A stretch of 64,000 nucleotides of DNA, taken from Tubiluchus corallicola (Eukaryota; Priapulida; Priapulimorpha; Priapulimorphida; Tubiluchidae). Under the pieces are notes generated by a model that was given only the letters and a program-made list of their open reading frames with translations, made no database searches and had not been told where the DNA came from. Both the position numbers and the translations under genes were made by a program. Where the stretch lies: NCBI GenBank assembly GCA_030141605.1, contig JAQGDQ010000375.1, positions 79,501 through 143,500 on the forward strand, written 5' to 3'. Of the stretch, positions 63,496 to 64,000 are shown piece by piece; the first letter of the stretch is position 1; the number at the start of each line of letters is the position of its first letter.

Positions 63496-63904
63496 TTTTA
63501 AATTATTTACTAACAAATTAATTCTCTCTTGTAAATATGTTTATAGTCTAATGCTAAGTTTATATGCTAATTTTTAATATTGTATTTTATCTTTTTTTTT
63601 ATATAATATCGCCTATTTTAATTAGGAACTGTACTTTTGTACGACAGAAATTCATTAAATAAATAAATACCTTAAATATCCTGAGTGCGTCGTACTCTTG
63701 CTCTATCATTGCATCAGTTACGTCCACAGATTGTTCTCCCGGATATGGCTCAACCAAATCATAGATGTTACCCCAAGTCTGTGCCCACATGTTTCCTAGG
63801 AGATGGGCTGGTATGGGGGCACTGGGACGAACAAAACTTTCGCCGTACCATAATCCTAGCCTGTGGCGCACGTATGCATGAAGTTTTTTGTAAAATGGCA
63901 TAAC
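21855..63904 (-). CDS. ACE: Angiotensin-converting enzyme with at least three M2 peptidase domains, membrane-anchored (spliced; 5' end outside window)
   Basis: Thirty-two exons with matching phases encode about 1,646 residues in the window: the C-terminal two thirds of domain 1 (383 residues), complete domain 2 (594), complete domain 3, a stalk, a TM helix and a cytoplasmic tail. The family removes C-terminal dipeptides from peptides by a zinc-dependent reaction at the cell surface. Each domain keeps CHASAW, HHEMGH (two zinc His and the catalytic Glu), [12 protein letters not shown] (third zinc ligand), GAK.H and PYIRYFV, the last holding the chloride-binding Arg. The TM segment follows domain 3, giving type I topology, and the basic stop is NEKRKKR. 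Domain 1 is 1.2 kb from domain 2 and domain 2 is 0.6 kb from domain 3, with joining phase 0/0 and no signal peptide between, so one chain is the simplest reading. The first exons and signal peptide lie beyond 64000. Confidence 0.92.
22664..22990 (-). pseudogene. LINE polyprotein C-terminal relic
   Basis: The minus strand reads [20 protein letters not shown], then [20 protein letters not shown]. This is the post-RT Cys-rich segment (H.FF.CP.F) of CR1/Jockey-like LINE polyproteins. It sits in the last intron of the ACE-like gene in the same orientation as that gene. No catalytic part is present. Confidence 0.6.
23735..23850 (-). mobile_element. tRNA-derived SINE candidate
   Basis: Minus-strand reading: TGGTAACGCGTCCGGTTTCC, then GGGAGATCGTGAATTC (decayed B-box-like), then GGCCGGTCATACTAAAGACT and AATGGTACC. 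Head layout and B-box-like motif suggest a tRNA-type promoter, and the tail block GGTCATAC..AAGACTTTAAA resembles, from memory, dispersed SINEs of several invertebrates. It lies in the last ACE intron. Confidence 0.45.
23851..28910. other. Main part of the last ACE intron, nothing assigned
   Basis: About 5 kb of mostly AT-rich intron. The block near 24420-24880 is richer in G and has GGG-TTTTCGGG patterns unlike its surroundings, but no coding or terminal-repeat structure could be tied to it. Confidence 0.4.
28911..29110 (-). CDS. ACE: ACE exon, domain 3 C-terminal end
   Basis: 200 bp, phase 2 to 1; acceptor CGTCTTTCAG|AGAT, donor GATAGTG|GTGAGT. Holds [28 protein letters not shown] and the start of a Thr/Pro/Ser stalk. 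Read-through into the intron would stop after two codons. Confidence 0.94.
29618..29740 (-). CDS. ACE: ACE exon, domain 3: [11 protein letters not shown]
   Basis: 123 bp, phase 2 to 2; acceptor ATTTTTCAG|ATAC, donor CTCGC|GTATGT. Holds [18 protein letters not shown] and the chloride-ligand Arg across the junction. Confidence 0.95.
30002..30100 (-). CDS. ACE: ACE exon, domain 3: GAKFHVP
   Basis: 99 bp, phase 2 to 2; acceptor TTGATTCAG|GTGT, donor ATCAG|GTAACC. Holds [20 protein letters not shown] and VPYI. Confidence 0.94.
31194..31338 (-). CDS. ACE: ACE exon, domain 3: [12 protein letters not shown]
   Basis: 145 bp, phase 1 to 2; acceptor ATGCATAG|AGGC, donor TTTAAG|GTATGT. Almost identical to the domain 2 exon in protein and close in DNA. 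Confidence 0.96.
31497..31846. mobile_element. hAT-type MITE with 8-bp target duplication, in an ACE intron
   Basis: 350 bp, with ends CAGAGAAGTGCC on the left and CAGGGATGTGCC read inward from the right. It is flanked by identical GTCACTAG octamers (31489-31496 and 31847-31854). The interior has ATCCGAT/ATCGGAGATCGG motifs near both ends and no coding frame. It lies between the catalytic exon and the next exon of domain 3. Confidence 0.88.
31962..32185 (-). CDS. ACE: ACE catalytic exon, domain 3
   Basis: 224 bp, phase 2 to 1; acceptor TTTTCCAG|AATA, donor ATTATG|GTAAAC. Holds [17 protein letters not shown] and [12 protein letters not shown]; the catalytic site is complete. Confidence 0.96.
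32186..34946. other. ACE intron with SINE-like and unassigned sequence
   Basis: A 2.8 kb intron. It holds a possible tRNA-derived SINE near 32760-32870 (minus strand) and a 119-codon plus-strand open frame at 32402-32761 without any family feature. Confidence 0.5.
32755..32875 (-). mobile_element. tRNA-derived SINE head, candidate
   Basis: The minus strand has a good RNA polymerase III B-box, CAGGGTTCAAATCTGG (complement of 32764-32779). An A-box-like TAGTTGGGTTGTGC lies about 50 bases upstream on that strand. No poly-A tail or target duplication was fixed. Confidence 0.4.
34947..35116 (-). CDS. ACE: ACE exon, domain 3: EGFFTSLG to VCHASAW
   Basis: 170 bp, phase 0 to 2; acceptor TGATTATAG|GGAT, donor TTTTAG|GTGAGT. 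Holds [20 protein letters not shown] and [10 protein letters not shown], nearly identical to domain 2. Confidence 0.95.
35598..35695 (-). CDS. ACE: ACE exon, domain 3: GNMWAQSW
   Basis: 98 bp, phase 1 to 0; acceptor TTGCACAG|GGAA, donor GCCCAG|GTGAGC. Holds [18 protein letters not shown] and DVTDEMVAQ. Confidence 0.94.
36399..36596 (-). CDS. ACE: ACE exon, domain 3: [11 protein letters not shown] to AAHIL
   Basis: 198 bp, phase 1 to 1; acceptor TTTTTTAG|TTCC, donor ATTCTAG|GTATGT. Two codons longer at its start than in domain 2. Holds [10 protein letters not shown] and [20 protein letters not shown]. Confidence 0.93.
37248..37333 (-). repeat. Local direct repeat, copy a
   Basis: Shares TACAATCA.TAAATAAAG.AAAATATTAAAGTTTCTAA and flanking bases with 37524-37610 in the same orientation, 276 bp apart, inside an ACE intron. 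This suggests a small segmental duplication. Confidence 0.75.
37524..37610 (-). repeat. Local direct repeat, copy b
   Basis: Partner of 37248-37333. The CATATAG..ACTAAGG motif found between the copies also recurs beside this copy, so the duplicated unit is larger than the best-matching 85 bp. Confidence 0.75.
37932..38000. repeat. C-run and (CT)n microsatellite
   Basis: A run of about 13 C leads into some 25 CT units, inside an ACE intron. Confidence 0.95.
38447..38590 (-). CDS. ACE: ACE exon, domain 3: [14 protein letters not shown]
   Basis: 144 bp, phase 1 to 1; acceptor TATTTTAG|CAAT, donor TTAATG|GTAAAG. Holds [18 protein letters not shown] and [10 protein letters not shown]. Confidence 0.93.
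39006..39117 (-). CDS. ACE: ACE exon, domain 3: VCEYSK disulfide loop
   Basis: 112 bp, phase 0 to 1; acceptor TTTGACAG|GTAA, donor ATCCAA|GTGAGT. Holds [19 protein letters not shown] with the conserved Cys pair. Confidence 0.92.
39854..39976 (+). pseudogene. THAP-domain N-terminal fragment, antisense in an ACE intron
   Basis: A 40-codon frame starts [20 protein letters not shown] then FKFS. This matches the beginning of THAP zinc-finger domains (Met-Pro, C-x4-C, GVS.F.FP). The later THAP residues (second Cys/His pair, Trp, HF) are absent, and the frame ends in TAA. It may be the first exon of a gene or transposase-derived gene, or a dead copy. Confidence 0.4.
40303..40461 (-). CDS. ACE: ACE exon, domain 3: FDWESL to LPDEEVEQ
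   Basis: 159 bp, phase 0 to 0; acceptor TGATGCAG|ATAG, donor GAGCAG|GTGGTT. Same length and phase as its domain 2 counterpart. Confidence 0.92.
40697..40819 (-). CDS. ACE: ACE exon, domain 3 start
   Basis: 123 bp, phase 0 to 0; acceptor TTCTTTCAG|GCAG, donor GATATG|GTACAA. Holds [10 protein letters not shown] and WKYNTDIT. The sequon Asn of the usual TNIT motif is Asp here, so this glycosylation site is lost. Confidence 0.92.
41428..41620 (-). CDS. ACE: ACE exon, domain 2 C-terminal end and linker
   Basis: 193 bp, phase 2 to 0; acceptor TTTTTCAG|GGCG, donor GTTGAA|GTAAGT. Holds [13 protein letters not shown], the [10 protein letters not shown] helix and a short polar linker DEKTTTDVE to domain 3. 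Confidence 0.94.
42374..42496 (-). CDS. ACE: ACE exon, domain 2: [11 protein letters not shown]
   Basis: 123 bp, phase 2 to 2; acceptor GTTTCTAG|ATAT, donor CTGGC|GTATGT. Holds the FQFHKALC core and [10 protein letters not shown] with an N-glycosylation sequon. Confidence 0.94.
43362..43460 (-). CDS. ACE: ACE exon, domain 2: GAKYHVP
   Basis: 99 bp, phase 2 to 2; acceptor TTTTGTAG|ATGT, donor ATAAG|GTATGT. Holds [21 protein letters not shown] and the VPYI stretch. Confidence 0.94.
43825..43969 (-). CDS. ACE: ACE exon, domain 2: [12 protein letters not shown]
   Basis: 145 bp, phase 1 to 2; acceptor TGTACAG|AGGC, donor TTTAAG|GTACTA. Its 48-residue product differs from the domain 3 counterpart only at ALNK versus ALDK. 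Confidence 0.96.
44100..44841 (+). mobile_element. MITE-like inverted-repeat element, copy 2
   Basis: Starts ATTTCACAGTGAGGAAGCAC; the complement of its end reads TTTCACTGTCAGGACGCAAG, so the two ends match as terminal inverted repeats with a few differences. It has the same interior blocks as copies 1 and 3. It lies in the ACE intron after the domain 2 catalytic exon. Confidence 0.65.
45420..45643 (-). CDS. ACE: ACE catalytic exon, domain 2
   Basis: 224 bp, phase 2 to 1; acceptor CTTTATAG|AATT, donor ATATTG|GTAATT. Holds [17 protein letters not shown] and [12 protein letters not shown]; zinc ligands and catalytic Glu are all present. Confidence 0.96.
45644..46690. other. ACE intron, nothing recognisable
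   Basis: AT-rich intron of about 1 kb, with no coding, terminal-repeat or RNA-gene signal seen. Confidence 0.5.
46691..46860 (-). CDS. ACE: ACE exon, domain 2: EDFFSSLG to VCHASAW
   Basis: 170 bp, phase 0 to 2; acceptor CTTTAAAG|GGAT, donor TTTTAG|GTAAGT. Holds [19 protein letters not shown] and [12 protein letters not shown]. Confidence 0.95.
47303..47400 (-). CDS. ACE: ACE exon, domain 2: GNMWAQQW
   Basis: 98 bp, phase 1 to 0; acceptor TTTAAG|GAAAC, donor GCACAG|GTTTGT. Holds [18 protein letters not shown] and DVTDEMVAQ. Confidence 0.93.
47401..49079. other. ACE intron with an imperfect inverted repeat
   Basis: Segments near 48203-48240 (TATATGTGTGCTTGCAAACC) and 48833-48872 are inverted copies of one another with about 80 percent agreement over some 35 bases, 590 bp apart. 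This is possibly the remains of a MITE. Nothing else was seen. Confidence 0.4.
49080..49271 (-). CDS. ACE: ACE exon, domain 2: [11 protein letters not shown] to AAHLL
   Basis: 192 bp, phase 1 to 1; acceptor TGTTTCAG|GTTT, donor TTGTTAG|GTAAGC. Holds [23 protein letters not shown] and GPIAAHLL. A 3.6 kb intron precedes it. Confidence 0.93.
49272..52888. other. Longest intron of domain 2, with LINE relic
   Basis: Contains the LINE 3' relic at 50110-50612, plus an 82-bp exon-like segment on the minus strand (50648-50729) that does not fit the ACE phases. The rest is unassigned. Confidence 0.5.
50110..50612 (+). pseudogene. LINE 3' end: ORF2 C-terminus, 3' UTR and AAT tail
   Basis: The plus strand reads [12 protein letters not shown], a gap, then [30 protein letters not shown]. 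This is the typical CR1/Jockey-like end (RGH..KL, RV...WN.LP, S...FK..L). It is followed by about 250 bp of 3' UTR-like DNA and an ATAATAATAATAA tail at 50598-50612. It is antisense to ACE and inside its intron. Confidence 0.6.
52889..53032 (-). CDS. ACE: ACE exon, domain 2: [14 protein letters not shown]
   Basis: 144 bp, phase 1 to 1; acceptor CATTGCAG|ACAT, donor GGACG|GTATGT. Holds [18 protein letters not shown] and [10 protein letters not shown], near the first chloride site. Confidence 0.93.
53252..53363 (-). CDS. ACE: ACE exon, domain 2: VCEYEK disulfide loop
   Basis: 112 bp, phase 0 to 1; acceptor CTTTTCAG|ATAA, donor GATCCTG|GTAAAT. Holds [19 protein letters not shown], matching the first conserved disulfide pair of ACE domains. 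Confidence 0.92.
53731..53889 (-). CDS. ACE: ACE exon, domain 2: FDWESF to LPDNEVEQ
   Basis: 159 bp, phase 0 to 0; acceptor CATTTTAG|ATTG, donor AACAG|GTTAAC. Helical segment with [16 protein letters not shown] and ALPDNEVEQ. Confidence 0.92.
54149..54271 (-). CDS. ACE: ACE exon, domain 2 start
   Basis: 123 bp, phase 0 to 0; acceptor TTTATGTAG|GATG, donor AATTCT|GTGAGT. Begins domain 2 with [16 protein letters not shown] and the family motif WAYSTNIT, an N-glycosylation sequon. Confidence 0.93.
55468..55645 (-). CDS. ACE: ACE exon, domain 1 C-terminal end
   Basis: 178 bp, phase 2 to 0; acceptor TTCAATAG|CGATG. Holds [10 protein letters not shown], the LTGQ turn and [12 protein letters not shown], ending near GWSCSEAH. 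The only phase-0 donor is a weak CAT|GTTTTT, so the 3' border is the least certain of the set. Confidence 0.8.
55810..56464 (+). mobile_element. MITE-like inverted-repeat element, copy 3
   Basis: Starts near TTCACAGTGATGTAGTACAG and ends near TTGCGTCTTTACTGTAAAAT. It shares with copies 1 and 2 the CATTTTCATGA, AACACATTTCAGCATAAA and GCAGCTAAC-type blocks and the CATCATTTCCCTTGCGTC end. Its right end is only about 10 bases from the splice donor of the upstream ACE exon (56474). Confidence 0.6.
56475..56597 (-). CDS. ACE: ACE exon, domain 1: [11 protein letters not shown]
   Basis: 123 bp, phase 2 to 2; acceptor TTTTGCAG|ATAC, donor TTGAG|GTCAGT. The chloride-ligand Arg codon spans the junction with the previous exon. 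Also holds [10 protein letters not shown]. Confidence 0.94.
57340..57357. repeat. (CTA)n short microsatellite
   Basis: Six consecutive CTA units inside the pogo-like element. Confidence 0.85.
57900..58870 (-). pseudogene. LINE reverse-transcriptase relic (RT N-terminal half)
   Basis: The minus strand reads, with frame breaks, FVEHFANL, then [19 protein letters not shown], then [19 protein letters not shown], then [15 protein letters not shown] and ILTLRLLID-like [10 protein letters not shown], then FIAF. This is the order of RT motifs 0-2 in CR1/Jockey-type LINEs (EI..A...LK..KA.G.D, QAGF..G, AF.D...AYD). The catalytic YADD part is not reached. It is nested in the pogo-like element. Confidence 0.7.
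59156..59254 (-). CDS. ACE: ACE exon, domain 1: GAKYHVP
   Basis: 99 bp, phase 2 to 2; acceptor TTTGCAG|GTGC, donor ATTAG|GTACAT. Holds [11 protein letters not shown] and the TPYI stretch; Lys, His and Tyr here contact the peptide C-terminus in the family. Confidence 0.94.
59378..59522 (-). CDS. ACE: ACE exon, domain 1: [12 protein letters not shown]
   Basis: 145 bp, phase 1 to 2; acceptor AATAG|CTGC, donor CTTCG|GTGAGT. Holds [26 protein letters not shown] and the WWDLR end. Confidence 0.95.
59523..60694. other. ACE intron, nothing recognisable
   Basis: About 1.2 kb of AT-rich intron without coding or terminal-repeat signal. Confidence 0.5.
60695..60918 (-). CDS. ACE: ACE catalytic exon, domain 1
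   Basis: 224 bp, phase 2 to 1; acceptor TTAAAG|AATC, donor TATG|GTGAGG. Holds IKQCTEI, the zinc motif HHEMGH and [12 protein letters not shown] with the third zinc ligand, so the catalytic site is complete. Confidence 0.96.
61286..61645 (+). repeat. Dispersed GTACCAAACTTTCC array, third copy
   Basis: About 20 degenerate units (CTAGTACCAA, TTTCCTAGCACCAAAC, TTGTACCAG) in the same orientation as the right arm of the foldback-like unit at 15985-16172. Both arrays are preceded by AAATATATTTTCATAGTAC, so they share an ancestor. It lies in an ACE intron. Confidence 0.7.
62380..62525 (-). CDS. ACE: ACE exon, domain 1: SEDFF to NCHASAW
   Basis: 146 bp, phase 0 to 2; acceptor TTTTAG|GTATC, donor TTTCG|GTAAGT. 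Holds EDFFTSLG, the EFWNE segment and CHASAWDF, whose His lines the substrate site. NCHASAW replaces the usual VCHASAW. Confidence 0.93.
62526..63670. other. ACE intron with possible SINE and AAT microsatellite
   Basis: A B-box-like GGGTTTAAATCC on the minus strand (63005-63016), with an upstream TAGCGGAGG-type A-box on that strand, hints at a decayed tRNA-derived SINE near 62950-63065. An (AAT)n run of 12 units is at 63458-63494. Nothing else was seen. Confidence 0.45.
63458..63494. repeat. (AAT)n microsatellite
   Basis: Twelve uninterrupted trinucleotide units. Confidence 0.95.
63671..63904 (-). CDS. ACE: ACE exon, domain 1: LHAYVR to MWAQ region
   Basis: 234 bp, phase 0 to 0; acceptor ATTTAG|GTT, donor AAG|GTATTT. 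Holds [22 protein letters not shown] and DVTDAM. In domains 2 and 3 this stretch is cut by introns after HLLG and after VAQ, which are absent here. Confidence 0.93.
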
Positions 63905-64000
63905 CTAAATATCACAAACTTAGAATTTTCAAAGATACACCAATTTATTGAAAATAAATTAAGGGAAAAGCGTGCTAAGCCAAAGATAAAGACAACATTT
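63905..64000. other. ACE intron sequence at window edge
   Basis: AT-rich sequence before the acceptor of the first visible ACE exon. The exons for the N-terminal part of domain 1 and the signal peptide must lie beyond the edge. Confidence 0.6.

Noticed and set aside
1-64000. CRISPR arrays, tRNA or rRNA genes, bacterial operons
   Set aside because: None seen. Tandem repeats here are microsatellites or minisatellites without unique spacers, and the tRNA-like B-boxes belong to SINE-like sequence.

Overview
This window is animal nuclear DNA. It is AT-rich, the genes are split by GT-AG introns, and it carries many microsatellites and several classes of transposon relic. No bacterial features are visible. 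The gene content suggests an invertebrate, but I cannot name the phylum: an arthropod/invertebrate gustatory-receptor-like 7TM gene, a secreted glycine-rich repeat protein, and a multi-domain angiotensin-converting-enzyme (ACE) gene with many introns.

Layout. 0.3-0.6 kb: LINE relic. 1.27-4.15 kb (-): large coding exon of a secreted Gly-rich protein with two repeat arms around an acidic/basic core. 4.6-5.3 kb: first copy of a roughly 0.7 kb inverted-repeat element seen three times. 5.3-10.2 kb: no gene seen; microsatellites and a diverged repeat pair. 10.26-11.36 kb (+): main exon of a gustatory-receptor-like protein. 11.4-12.4 kb: LINE reverse-transcriptase relic between two tetranucleotide arrays. 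13.3-18.6 kb: nested transposon complex, namely a decayed Ty3/Gypsy LTR element (two LTRs, gag and protease relics, polypurine tract) that contains a hAT MITE with a perfect 8-bp target duplication, a foldback-like inverted array and a reversed BEL/Pao relic. A 19-bp minisatellite lies on both sides of it and inside it. 20.2-20.4 kb (-): unidentified terminal exon.

21.86 kb to beyond 64 kb (-): one gene fills about two thirds of the window. I place 32 exons whose splice phases are consistent throughout. They encode part of one and all of two further peptidase family M2 (ACE) domains, then a short stalk, a transmembrane helix and a basic cytoplasmic tail. Each domain has HEMGH, the downstream zinc-ligand Glu and the substrate and chloride residues, so all three look catalytically competent. 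Only 0.6-1.2 kb separates successive domains and the phases join, so this reads as a single polypeptide with at least three ACE domains. The gene's 5' end lies outside the window. Its introns hold a pogo/Tigger-like element, a second hAT MITE, two more copies of the inverted-repeat element, LINE and SINE relics and a THAP-like fragment.

The three candidate genes (Gly-rich protein, receptor, ACE) show no sign of acting together. Exon borders were read by hand from splice consensus, phase and family similarity. Transposon relic borders are approximate unless target duplications are given.
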